Assembly: GCF_037976825.1 (NCBI RefSeq)
Contig: NZ_CP150269.1
Coordinates: 3,113,501 to 3,177,500, forward strand
Length of the DNA: 64,000 nt
Origin: Paenibacillus sp. FSL K6-1330
Lineage (GTDB): Bacteria > Bacillota > Bacilli > Paenibacillales > Paenibacillaceae
Reading direction: 5' to 3'
Both the position numbers and the translations under genes were made by a program. Every line of letters starts with the position of its first letter. Position 1 is the first letter of the stretch. The notes beneath the pieces were generated by a model, which ran no database searches, was not told where the DNA came from, and saw only the letters and a program-made list of their open reading frames with translations. This document shows positions 42,351-50,864 of this stretch, piece after piece.

Positions 42351-42640
42351 TCAGGATTTGGGCCAATCCGATGATGTTTTTTCGATTTTGTGCGGCGGAA
42401 AGTACGGTAATACGTATTCTCCTAGTTCTTGGATCACCTCATCAGCCGGACGCTGACTATCAAAAAGAGCAAAGAAAAGGTGATTTACACCAATATTTTT
42501 ATAGAGTTCAAGCAATCTTAACAATTCATTGCGCCCAATTCGAAAACCAAGGCGAATCGGTGTAGCTTTTTCATGTGGATCTTCTGCAAAGTCGAGATGC
42601 ATCGGCATGGAAAATGGACCGAATTGAGTGTGATTTTGAG
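42351..42640 (-). pseudogene. C-terminal remnant of a luciferase-like monooxygenase
   Basis: The leftward frame from 42608 gives PMHLDFAEDPHEKATPIRLG, FRIGRNELLRLLELYKNIGV and then NHLFFALFDSQRPADEVIQE ending in a stop at 42351. This matches the C-terminal part of BA3436-type luciferase-family oxidoreductases. Upstream sequence up to about 42,770 is not clearly coding in the same frame, so the N-terminal two-thirds are gone or decayed. Confidence 0.72.
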
Positions 42641-42873
42641 GTAGGGCTCACTCTTGCCATGCGTTTATCGGCGAGCTCTTTATTTCCGGAATAGATCGAA
42701 ATTGAAAAGGAAACTGGTGAAAAGGGACAGGGAGCCGTTGTGGTTTTCTCTGAACTAGGCATTTGCACAGTCATTTAGTTATTCGCCTACGTATTATATA
42801 TGGGAAAACGAAAGAGCTTGGAAGAAAAAACGCAATTATACAAACAAATCTCTTTTATAAGGAGTGAAGTCAA

Positions 42874-43125
42874 ATGTCATTAGTGCCACAATCTCCTCCC
42901 CCTACATTCATCCCAGAAAAACCTGCTGTATCTTATATAGTTGACTGCTTATTTCAATACACTTATGTTTGGCTTTTGAACGGGGAGAGATTCTGGTTTT
43001 ACCCAACCCGGCTTGAATACGGTGAAGCTTCAGGTTATCGATGGAATGGGGCATATTGGACTTATTATGGGTTTGATCCAAGATTTATTGATGCTGTTTC
43101 ATGTCAAATTCCTACACTATTCTAA
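42874..43125 (+). CDS. Small conserved hypothetical protein
   Basis: The 83-residue protein has a proline-rich start (SLVPQSPPPTFIPEKPAV) and an aromatic core (YTYVWLLNGERFWFYPTRL, YRWNGAYWTYYGFDPRFIDA). This pattern recurs in small proteins of spore-forming Bacillales, sometimes misannotated as transporters; I know of no function. AAGGAGTGAAG precedes the ATG. It lies between the pseudogene scar and the polysaccharide locus. Confidence 0.6.
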   Translation: MSLVPQSPPPTFIPEKPAVSYIVDCLFQYTYVWLLNGERFWFYPTRLEYGEASGYRWNGAYWTYYGFDPRFIDAVSCQIPTLF

Positions 43126-43369
43126 AATATAACATGCCATGGTTGCTTCTAATTAAAGTTAGTAATTAAATTGAGTTATAAATTTGGTGATGGATGGATA
43201 GTAGGTCGATAAGGTGCGGTTTGTTGTACAGGGTCACCAGTCAGAGGGGTCTGCGACCGTCATTTGGGGTTCCGTCGAGACTTTAAGCTGCTCATCGGTG
43301 ATGTGGAACGCGTTTCCCCTACACCCCTTTGAAGGACAAGGTAAGAATCGAACTTCTTAGAGAGAGGAT

Positions 43370-43615
43370 TTGGATTGGGGAATAACTATTCTGCAGCTTG
43401 TCTTCGATCTTTTCCCCGGTATGAAAGTGGTGTCCGGAGGGAAGAAGGCTAAATCCTCATGCCGGAAACTTCGAATCAAAACGATCGGGCATCTCAACCA
43501 TCCGCACCGGGCTGATATATTCCGGGAGCAGTTTGACTTTCTGTTTCCAAAAAGGTACGCCTCTGATCTGATGCGAACAGATGTATGGCGTAAATTGAAG
43601 TTTTGCCGCCTATAA
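43370..43615 (+). CDS. Hypothetical 81-residue protein
   Basis: A TTG start behind AGAGAGAGG encodes a basic protein ending in HPHRADIFREQFDFLFPKRY and a short tail. A terminator begins inside its last codons. No family is recognised and it could be a gene fragment. The 43,126-43,370 stretch before it holds no gene that I can support. Confidence 0.35.
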   Translation: MDWGITILQLVFDLFPGMKVVSGGKKAKSSCRKLRIKTIGHLNHPHRADIFREQFDFLFPKRYASDLMRTDVWRKLKFCRL

Positions 43616-43634
43616 GGCGGCGTTTTTATTTTTA
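43605..43634 (+). terminator. Intrinsic terminator upstream of the ABC operon
   Basis: GCCGCC (43605-43610) and GGCGGC (43616-43621) form a hairpin with loop TATAA, followed by GTTTTTATTTTT. It isolates the following operon from upstream transcription. Confidence 0.88.
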
Positions 43635-43741
43635 GGATAATCGTACTTTTAGTTTATTTGCTGTTTTATTGCATGATTTATTTATCAACTAACGCTACAT
43701 ATGTTCTAGTGGATTTGATGAAACCATGGATCTTACTAAAT

Positions 43742-43800
43742 ATCTTATAAGAAATTCTTGAAATTTCAGAAATTTATCCGGTAGGGGGGTGCTATTATAC
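43742..43800 (+). promoter_or_regulatory. Promoter element of the polysaccharide operon (copy A)
   Basis: ATCTTATAAGAAATTCTTGA continues to AAT (43742-43764), followed by AGAAATTT at 43768-43775 and a -10-like GCTATTAT at about 43791-43798. The same 23 bases, the same second AGAAATTT at 18-base spacing and a similar -10 occur before the secreted protein gene at 54393. It is the likely binding site of the AraC-type response regulator encoded at 49143. Confidence 0.72.
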
Positions 43801-43827
43801 AACTACAAACAAAGATGAGGTGATGAT

Positions 43828-44775
43828 ATGCAAGCAAAATTGGCAGCGGACGCCATTCCCCTCTCCAAAAAGCGGAAGTCATGGATAAGAACGTTACAAA
43901 AGTATAAAGTGATGTATGCTCTCTTATTGCCGGCATTAGTTTACTTTGCCGTATTCAAATACATTCCTATGGCGGGAATCATGATTGCTTTTAAAAACTA
44001 TAACCTGGCTTTGGGACTATGGGATAGCCCGTGGGTGGGACTTAAAAATTTTACGGATTTTATGAACGGCGTTTATTTCTGGGACATCATGAAAAATACG
44101 ATTGTTATATCGCTGTATAAGCTATTGTTCGGTTTCTCCGCTCCCATCGTACTTGCTTTACTCCTCAATGAAGTTTATAGCCAATGGTTTAAGAAAATCG
44201 TACAAACGATCACTTATTTGCCTCATTTTCTGTCATGGGTCATTGTTTATGGAATCTTGGTGGCATTATTAGCCCCAGGGGATGGTCTCTTTAACATGAT
44301 TTTGAAGGAAATTGGTGTTGAACCCATCTCATTTCTAACGGAACCTGCCTGGGGCAGACTGCTGATCATCTTATCTGAAGTATGGAAGGATATTGGATGG
44401 GGAGCGATATTGTACCTTGCAGCATTAGCAGGAATCGATCCAAGCTTATATGAAGCAGCTCGAATGGATGGCGCTTCCAAATGGAGACAGCTCTGGCATA
44501 TCACTTTACCCGGCATTCGAGGTGTCATTATTCTGATGCTGATCCTTAAATTAAGCCATATTCTGGATGCTGGCTTTGACCAAATATTCATGTTTGCCAA
44601 CACCTTTAACCAGGAGAAGATCGACATTATCGACACATGGGTATACCGTGAAGGGTTGGAGCGTCTTAAGATTGGCTTGGCTACTGCTGTAGGATTGTTT
44701 AAAGCTGTCATCGGATTTGTTTTAGTGTTGGCAGCGAATAAGCTCGCCAAAAAATTCGATGGGCAAATTTGGTGA
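43828..44775 (+). CDS. Carbohydrate ABC transporter permease, LplB type
   Basis: The 315-residue protein has six predicted membrane helices, beginning at VMYALLLPALVYFAVFKYIP. The binding-protein-dependent permease (EAA) loop is YEAARMDGASKWRQLWHITLPG, which contacts the ATPase. The MAGIMIAFKNYN segment is typical of LplB/YteP-like permeases that import oligosaccharides in Paenibacillus and Bacillus. GAGGTGATG precedes the ATG. No ATPase is encoded nearby; such systems use a shared MsmX-type ATPase. First gene of the operon. Confidence 0.93.
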   Translation: MQAKLAADAIPLSKKRKSWIRTLQKYKVMYALLLPALVYFAVFKYIPMAGIMIAFKNYNLALGLWDSPWVGLKNFTDFMNGVYFWDIMKNTIVISLYKLLFGFSAPIVLALLLNEVYSQWFKKIVQTITYLPHFLSWVIVYGILVALLAPGDGLFNMILKEIGVEPISFLTEPAWGRLLIILSEVWKDIGWGAILYLAALAGIDPSLYEAARMDGASKWRQLWHITLPGIRGVIILMLILKLSHILDAGFDQIFMFANTFNQEKIDIIDTWVYREGLERLKIGLATAVGLFKAVIGFVLVLAANKLAKKFDGQIW

Positions 44776-44788
44776 GGTGGTTTTTAAA

Positions 44789-45658
44789 ATGATCAATTTG
44801 ACAATCGGGGAAAAAGTCTGGCAAGCCGTCGTTTATGTGATTCTTATTTTTCTATCCCTACTTTGCTTACTACCCTTTCTATACGTGGTTGCTGTCTCAG
44901 TGACGCCAGAATCGGAAGTGTTAAGAAAAGGGATTGTTATTATACCAGAATCCTTTACCTTTATAGCCTATAAAGAAGTATTCATTTCTCATGGTATCGG
45001 GCAGGCGTATAAAATTACATTGTTTCGAACGATTGTAGGCACTGCGTTAAATGTGTTTTTTACGGTAATCGCGGCGTACCCGTTATCCAAAAAATATTTG
45101 CCGGGTCGCAGTCCGTTTTTACTATTCATTGTGTTTACCATGATGTTCAGTGGGGGGTTAATTCCAACTTATTTACTAATCCGCTCTCTCGGATTGCTAG
45201 ACAGTCCGTGGGTATTGATTATTCCAAATCTCATTAGTGCATTTAATCTGGTGATTATTAAAGGCTTTTTCGAGCAATTGCCTGGCGAAATCGAGGAATC
45301 AGCGAGGGTTGACGGTGCAAGTGAGCTTCAGTCGTTATGGCGGATCATTTTACCCCTGTCTTTGCCCGTCCTTGCCACCATTTCCTTGTTTTACGCCGTC
45401 GGCCATTGGAACAGTTATTTCGATGCTATTGTTTACATCAATGATTCGAACCTCATGCCACTTCAAGTTGTCTTACGCAACATTCTGCTTAACGTCTCCA
45501 CACAAAGCGCGGATTCGATTGCCAATTCCGGAGCAGTTAGCACATTCGCTGTGCAAATGGCCGCTGTCGTCGTGACTACGGTTCCGATTTTGATGGTTTA
45601 TCCATTTATGCAGAAGCATTTTACCAAAGGTGTGCTCTTGGGATCAGTTAAAGGTTAA
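44789..45658 (+). CDS. Carbohydrate ABC transporter permease, YtcP/LplC type
   Basis: The second permease subunit has 289 residues: a first helix AVVYVILIFLSLLCLLPFLYVVAVS, then PEXXVLRKGIVIIPES and the EAA loop EESARVDGASELQSLWRIILPLS, ending FMQKHFTKGVLLGSVKG as YtcP/LplC proteins do. The ATG at 44789 with GGTGAGGTGG eight bases upstream is preferred to 44759, which would overlap the first permease. It would pair with the protein of 43828 to form the membrane channel. Confidence 0.92.
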   Translation: MINLTIGEKVWQAVVYVILIFLSLLCLLPFLYVVAVSVTPESEVLRKGIVIIPESFTFIAYKEVFISHGIGQAYKITLFRTIVGTALNVFFTVIAAYPLSKKYLPGRSPFLLFIVFTMMFSGGLIPTYLLIRSLGLLDSPWVLIIPNLISAFNLVIIKGFFEQLPGEIEESARVDGASELQSLWRIILPLSLPVLATISLFYAVGHWNSYFDAIVYINDSNLMPLQVVLRNILLNVSTQSADSIANSGAVSTFAVQMAAVVVTTVPILMVYPFMQKHFTKGVLLGSVKG

Positions 45659-45724
45659 AAGGAATTGCAACCTAAGTTATTACGGGGAAACCGTGATAAT
45701 ATATAAGCAAAAGGAGAGGTCAAT

Positions 45725-47311
45725 ATGCAGCGTAAAAAGATTTCATTTGCTATTCTGACGGCAATAGTTGGTTTAGGAACGGTATTGTCAGGATGTGGGG
45801 AACAGGGAGAAGTTACCTCGACAGCTTCGAGTAATTCGCAAGGTCAGTCCAGCCAATTTGAAACCAAAATGAAAATTTCAATGTTTAACCAAGGTACTTT
45901 CAATGCTGCTGCTCCGATACCCCCACGTGATGAAGATATTCAACGCCAAATGTTAGAAAAAGAGATGAACATCGACTTGGATATGATGATTCCTCAAGCT
46001 GGGCAGGCAACAACCAAACTGAATACGCTCATTGCAGGTGGGGATATTCCAGATTTGATCTTCTTGAAGAGCCGTGCTGATCTCGCACAATATTATGACC
46101 AAGGCGTTCTTGCGGATTTGACACCGTATCTGGATCAATTTCCTGAATTACAGAAACGTTTTAGCGACGACTCCTGGGAAGCGATGTCCTATCAAGGAAA
46201 AACCATTGGAGTTCCAGGCTATGATAATGTAAACGGTATCAGCCGAAGCTTCTTCATCCGCAACGATTGGCTGAAAAAGCTGAATTTGGAAGTGCCAACG
46301 ACACCTGATGAGCTGTTCGAAGTTATGAAAGCCTTTACAGAGAAAGACCCGGACGGTAATGGCAAAAACGATACGTACGGATTCATCGGCGGTATGAATA
46401 AAGAAGGCAATCTGCAAACCTACGGCTTCGATAGCTTGATGTGGATGTTTGGCGTCAATCCTCCTTCAGCCGTTGAAGTGAAAGATAATGAACCGGTGTT
46501 CCTATTTATCGATCCCAAAATGAAAGAGGCGCTTGCTTACATTAATAAAATGATGGCAGCCAATGTGGTAGACCCAGACTGGGTGACGATGAATTCGCCT
46601 GAGTTGTTGGACCAGAAGTTATTTAAGGGTAAAGTTGGCTTTATGATCAGAGATGCCCGGAGGCTGGAGCCGGATTATCAGCAGAAAATGAAAGAAATCA
46701 GTGGAGAGGTGCCGGAATGGATCGTCATTCCTCCGATGAAAGGTCCTTACGGTGATCAAATTGTAGAGAGAAAATCGTTCCAAGGCAATTCATGGGCCAT
46801 ATCCGCGAAAGCGGATAAGGACAAAATCATTCGGATCTTGTCCATGCTGAATTATCTCTTTACGGACGAAGAAGCCTATCCGAACTTTGCATACGGAATT
46901 AAAGGGATTCATTGGGATGTGGTGGACGGCAAGATCAAAAATAAAACCTCCGAATTATCGAAGGAAATGAAAGAAAAGTACCTGTGGGTCGATCATTATA
47001 GAATGCCGCGCCGTGGTGATGATGCTGAGTACTTTAGCTTCCAGAATCCGAAGACGGCGGAAGCATTCAAGAACAATCAGCAATATGTGGGGCCAACGTT
47101 GCCCGGAAATTTATTGACCCCAGACCCCAGCGATACCTTGGATGCTGACCGCCAACGTTTCATTAATGAAAGCTTGGTCAAATTTATGACGGGCAAAGAG
47201 CCTCTTTCGAGCTGGGACAATTTCCTCCAAACGCTGGATACCAAGTTTGACATGCAGAAATATAAGGACTCAGCAATCAAGCAATTTAAAGAAGCCGGCA
47301 TCATCAAGTAA
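45725..47311 (+). CDS. Extracellular solute-binding lipoprotein
   Basis: This 528-residue lipoprotein (lipobox VLSGC after the signal KKISFAILTAIVGLGTVL) is an LplA/YtcQ-type binding protein, with the calcium-loop-like DPDGNGKNDTYGF and the GDIPDLIFL strand. It captures an oligosaccharide on the cell surface and delivers it to the two permeases upstream. AAGGAGAGG precedes the ATG. The length is usual for the Paenibacillus branch. A hairpin-like GAGAGTGGCTATTCGTAGCCCCTCTC just after the stop may terminate or attenuate transcription before the kinase. Confidence 0.92.
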   Translation: MQRKKISFAILTAIVGLGTVLSGCGEQGEVTSTASSNSQGQSSQFETKMKISMFNQGTFNAAAPIPPRDEDIQRQMLEKEMNIDLDMMIPQAGQATTKLNTLIAGGDIPDLIFLKSRADLAQYYDQGVLADLTPYLDQFPELQKRFSDDSWEAMSYQGKTIGVPGYDNVNGISRSFFIRNDWLKKLNLEVPTTPDELFEVMKAFTEKDPDGNGKNDTYGFIGGMNKEGNLQTYGFDSLMWMFGVNPPSAVEVKDNEPVFLFIDPKMKEALAYINKMMAANVVDPDWVTMNSPELLDQKLFKGKVGFMIRDARRLEPDYQQKMKEISGEVPEWIVIPPMKGPYGDQIVERKSFQGNSWAISAKADKDKIIRILSMLNYLFTDEEAYPNFAYGIKGIHWDVVDGKIKNKTSELSKEMKEKYLWVDHYRMPRRGDDAEYFSFQNPKTAEAFKNNQQYVGPTLPGNLLTPDPSDTLDADRQRFINESLVKFMTGKEPLSSWDNFLQTLDTKFDMQKYKDSAIKQFKEAGIIK

Positions 47312-47317
47312 AATATA

Positions 47318-47356
47318 AACGAAGAGAGTGGCTATTCGTAGCCCCTCTCTTTATTG
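47318..47356 (+). terminator. Possible terminator between binding protein and kinase genes
   Basis: GAAGAGAGTGGCTA pairs imperfectly with TAGCCCCTCTCTTT (47323-47351), followed by ATTGTC with few T residues. It may lower expression of the two-component genes relative to the transporter. Confidence 0.55.
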
Positions 47357-47403
47357 TCATATGCTATTCTTAGTTTACTATGGAAGTAAAAGGAAGATGA
47401 TCG

Positions 47404-49143
47404 ATGCGAAGAAGATTCAGCTTGCCTTTAAAATTATTTTTTATCGTATTTGCATTTGTATTAAGCTGCATCATCTTGATAAGTCAATTGTCTTATCGCT
47501 ATGTCCAAAAGGAAATAAGAACCAATGACCTTTATTACACCAACCAAATACTTGACAAGGTAGACCAGTATTTCACCGTTAATTTTTCCTCCTTCCAGAC
47601 GATCCTGTTCTCGGTCGAAACATCGGTGAAAGCCAACATTGACAATACGGAAGTGATTAAAAAGCAATTAAGAGAGCTGTATGAACTCAACAGTAATTAC
47701 GTCAGTAATATTTATTTGATCAAAAGCGATTTATCCATTCTAGGGGGAAGTACACCTACCCGAATATTCGATGAACCCTTATCGGAAAGAGAGCCTTTGT
47801 TTGATGCGGCTGACAAGAACAGAAGGACTACCTTTGTTAGTGATCCTTACAAATCGAAGTATTCCGGCTGGACAGTTACGATGGTTCGATATCTGAACGG
47901 AGCTCCGTTTCCTATGGCTATTGCGGTAGATTTGGATCTAAATGCCATTGAAGAGACCTTGTTCAAGATTAATAAACAGGAACAAATGAATCTGGCTCTG
48001 ATCACCGCATCGGGTCAAATTATTGCCGGATTTTCTGAGAATAAAGGACTGCTGAATATTCAAGATCATACGTTTTCAATCGGAGAAACGTCAGCGGAAC
48101 AAATTCTGGATACGACAGAAACAAGTCTTCAACTGCATACCAAGGATGGCATTCCGGTCTACCTTCTGAAAAAACCGACGGAGAAATTCAACTGGACCAT
48201 GATCTCGATCAACGATGAATCACGCTTGAAAGCAGCTTTGTCCAGACTGGAAACCTATTATATCGAGCTGCTAGCTGCAGGTCTTCTCTTAAGTTTGTTC
48301 ATTTCTTTTTTTATTGCCAAATATATTAGGAATCCACTCTATGCGCTCAAAACAAAAATGAAGCGGGTGGAGCAAGGCTTCCTCACAACGACCATAACGA
48401 TTAACCGAAATGATGAGTTTGGTGATCTTTCCCGAGCCTTCGATCGGATGCTGCAGCAAATTGTGGAGCTGATTCGGCGAGCAGAGCTTCATAATGAGCT
48501 TGAGCGGAAGCTGGAGATCCAAGTGCTGCAGTCTCAAATAAACCCTCATTTTCTGTATAACACGCTCGGTTCGATCAGCAATGTTATACGTCTCGGACAA
48601 ATAGAGAAAGTTGATGTTGTGATTGGGTCGCTCATTTCATTATTGGAATACGGAATAGATGACGCTTCAGAGAAGGTTTCCCTACGCCAGGAATTAAGAA
48701 ATGTAGCGGACTATATCGAGATCCAGAACATCCGGTATAACAGAAACTTCCACTTGATTGAACATATCGAAGCAGGGTTAATGGATTTTCCGGTTTTTCG
48801 AATGCTGCTGCAGCCCCTTGTGGAGAATAGTATCTTCCATGGTTATAACGGAGGGGGGATCGAAGGCCCGATTACAATTCATGCTTACAAGGAGGGCGGC
48901 ATCGTCATCATAGAAGTCGTTGATCAAGGCGAGGGCATTCCAGCTGATCAAATAAAGCATATTTTAATTTCAGAACCGAGTGATGTGGAAGTAAAAAGGA
49001 AAAGAATCGGGTTAAATAATATTCATGGCCGAATAAGACTTCACTACGGAGAGCAATTCGGGCTCCAAATCATTAGCATACCTAAGGAAATAACCCGTGT
49101 ACGCGCCTTATTCCCGGCAGACTTGCAAAAAGGAGATGCATAA
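47404..49143 (+). CDS. Sensor histidine kinase, YesM type
   Basis: The 579-residue kinase has a membrane helix at about residues 9-29, an extracellular sensing region, a second helix near 288-306, a HAMP segment (YALKTKMKRVEQGFL), the phosphoacceptor His382 in INPHFLYNTL, and the ATP-binding N box LVENSIFHGY and G boxes GEGIP and IGLNNIHGR. This is the LytS/YesM family. It probably senses the transported sugar or its binding protein. Its last base overlaps the start of the next gene (TAATG). Confidence 0.93.
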   Translation: MRRRFSLPLKLFFIVFAFVLSCIILISQLSYRYVQKEIRTNDLYYTNQILDKVDQYFTVNFSSFQTILFSVETSVKANIDNTEVIKKQLRELYELNSNYVSNIYLIKSDLSILGGSTPTRIFDEPLSEREPLFDAADKNRRTTFVSDPYKSKYSGWTVTMVRYLNGAPFPMAIAVDLDLNAIEETLFKINKQEQMNLALITASGQIIAGFSENKGLLNIQDHTFSIGETSAEQILDTTETSLQLHTKDGIPVYLLKKPTEKFNWTMISINDESRLKAALSRLETYYIELLAAGLLLSLFISFFIAKYIRNPLYALKTKMKRVEQGFLTTTITINRNDEFGDLSRAFDRMLQQIVELIRRAELHNELERKLEIQVLQSQINPHFLYNTLGSISNVIRLGQIEKVDVVIGSLISLLEYGIDDASEKVSLRQELRNVADYIEIQNIRYNRNFHLIEHIEAGLMDFPVFRMLLQPLVENSIFHGYNGGGIEGPITIHAYKEGGIVIIEVVDQGEGIPADQIKHILISEPSDVEVKRKRIGLNNIHGRIRLHYGEQFGLQIISIPKEITRVRALFPADLQKGDA

Positions 49144-50765
49144 TGGTGAGAGACTATACCTGCTTCATTGTTGACGATGAAGACCTAATCATTCAAAGAT
49201 TGGAATTGTTTTTTAATGAGCTCTCCCATAGGGATAGGCGATTTGTTCTCGTGGGAAAAGCGAATAATGGGCTGAATGGGATCGAGGAGATTTTAAAACT
49301 TAAGCCGGATATCGTCATATCCGATATCGTTATGCCGCGAATGGATGGAATCTCCATGATTGAGCAGCTAAAGGTGGAGCTCCCCCATACCCAATACATA
49401 CTTTTGACCGCCTATTCGTCCTTTGAATACGCCCAGCGAGCTATTCATGCCAATGTATTGGAGTACATTGTAAAGGTTCCGCTAAAGGAAGTGGATTTGG
49501 ATCGAGCTTTAGATAAGGCAGCCGGAATTTTAAATGAGTTTAAGAAAAAAGAAGCTGAATTTCAATCGTTAAACGTATCCGTGCTTGAAAATAAATATAG
49601 AGTCCGCAAGCAATTTTTTAACGAGCTGATCAGAGGCGAAATTCCTTCTCATCGGGCATCGGATTTTGCCAATCGCATGCAGTTTCATTTCTTTCAAGCC
49701 AACTATTGCTGCTTCATCGTTGAAATGAATACGTATGAAAGTTTCCGAAACGAATACTCAGCCGCAGATCAAAACATCTTGAAATATGCGATTACGAATA
49801 TCATCGAAGAAACGGTGATGAATGGTGGCAGTGGCGTAGCTGCGGATCTGTCCGATAATCGTTTTATTGGCTTTTTATCCTGGGAAAATAACCGCAGTGA
49901 TATGGAAACGGAATATGCTTGCCAATCCTTGGGAGGGCAGATCGTCTCCCATTTGCATCAATATTTGAATCAAAGGGTATCCGTCGCTTTTGGAGGTCCA
50001 TACCGAGGCTGGGAATCGATCAAACAAGCGTACACGGAAGCTAAAAATGTGAGTGACGATTTCTATTATCATACAGAGAAAGTAGTAAAAACACCCATGC
50101 ATCGGTTCCAATATCATAATGACAAAAAATCAGACTTTCAGCAGAAGCTGGCTGATTTTCTGATATGTTTGAAAAGAAAGATTTCTAAGGAAGAGCTGGA
50201 CAATGCACTCGCCGATCTGAACCAATTTGTTACGGACCATAAAATCCACAAATCCATCATGGCGCCAATGATCAGAGACTTGTACAGAGACATTACCAAG
50301 AAGTTTAAATCAGGGAACAAGCTGCCCACGGAAGCAGCAGAATTCCCTATGGAATATATGGCATTTCAGGAGCAGCTTGCCTATATTGGCGACTTCACAT
50401 TCGAGTACGTACACGCTGGCCAATTATTACATCGTGCAGAAATCATGAGTGCTATGCATTTTATAGAGAAAAACCTGAAACAGCGTTTAACGCTCGAGGC
50501 GATTGCCGAGGAAGTGAATCTAGCTCCATCGTATTTTAGCAGTTTATTCAAAAAAACAATGAATGAAGGCGTGATCAGCTACATCAACCGTAAAAAAATC
50601 CAATTAGCTCTCGAACTTTTACAAGTTCAGGATTATTCTTTATTGGAATTGTGCGAGGAAGTAGGCATCGTCAATGAAGGTTACTTTTGCAAACTATTTA
50701 AAGAATATACGGGCGATACCCCTAAGCAGTACCGGATAAAAATGACACGCTACGAAACCAAATAA
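49143..50765 (+). CDS. AraC-family response regulator, YesN type
   Basis: The 540-residue protein has an N-terminal receiver domain (acidic DDED at 11-14, phosphoacceptor Asp61 in IVISDIVMPRMDG, Lys in EYIVKVPL), a long middle region, and a C-terminal AraC DNA-binding domain (LTLEAIAEEVNLAPSYFSSLF and GYFCKLFKEYTGDTPKQYR). It is the partner of the upstream kinase and the likely activator acting at the repeated AGAAATT elements at 43742 and 54393. Confidence 0.93.
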   Translation: MVRDYTCFIVDDEDLIIQRLELFFNELSHRDRRFVLVGKANNGLNGIEEILKLKPDIVISDIVMPRMDGISMIEQLKVELPHTQYILLTAYSSFEYAQRAIHANVLEYIVKVPLKEVDLDRALDKAAGILNEFKKKEAEFQSLNVSVLENKYRVRKQFFNELIRGEIPSHRASDFANRMQFHFFQANYCCFIVEMNTYESFRNEYSAADQNILKYAITNIIEETVMNGGSGVAADLSDNRFIGFLSWENNRSDMETEYACQSLGGQIVSHLHQYLNQRVSVAFGGPYRGWESIKQAYTEAKNVSDDFYYHTEKVVKTPMHRFQYHNDKKSDFQQKLADFLICLKRKISKEELDNALADLNQFVTDHKIHKSIMAPMIRDLYRDITKKFKSGNKLPTEAAEFPMEYMAFQEQLAYIGDFTFEYVHAGQLLHRAEIMSAMHFIEKNLKQRLTLEAIAEEVNLAPSYFSSLFKKTMNEGVISYINRKKIQLALELLQVQDYSLLELCEEVGIVNEGYFCKLFKEYTGDTPKQYRIKMTRYETK

Positions 50766-50864
50766 GGATGCTAAAAATGTATGATTTTTTCGCGAAATCA
50801 TGTAAAAAAAAGGGGACCAAAACCATTACCATGATAGAAGCATCTAATCATGGAGGTTATCAAA

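Noticed and set aside
45309..45575. Additional gene overlapping the second permease
   Set aside because: It lies wholly within the permease coding region in another frame and encodes no recognisable motif.
50768..50864. Small gene before the FAD oxidoreductase (50768-50968)
   Set aside because: It runs into the oxidoreductase frame, has a basic, low-complexity sequence and no ribosome binding site.
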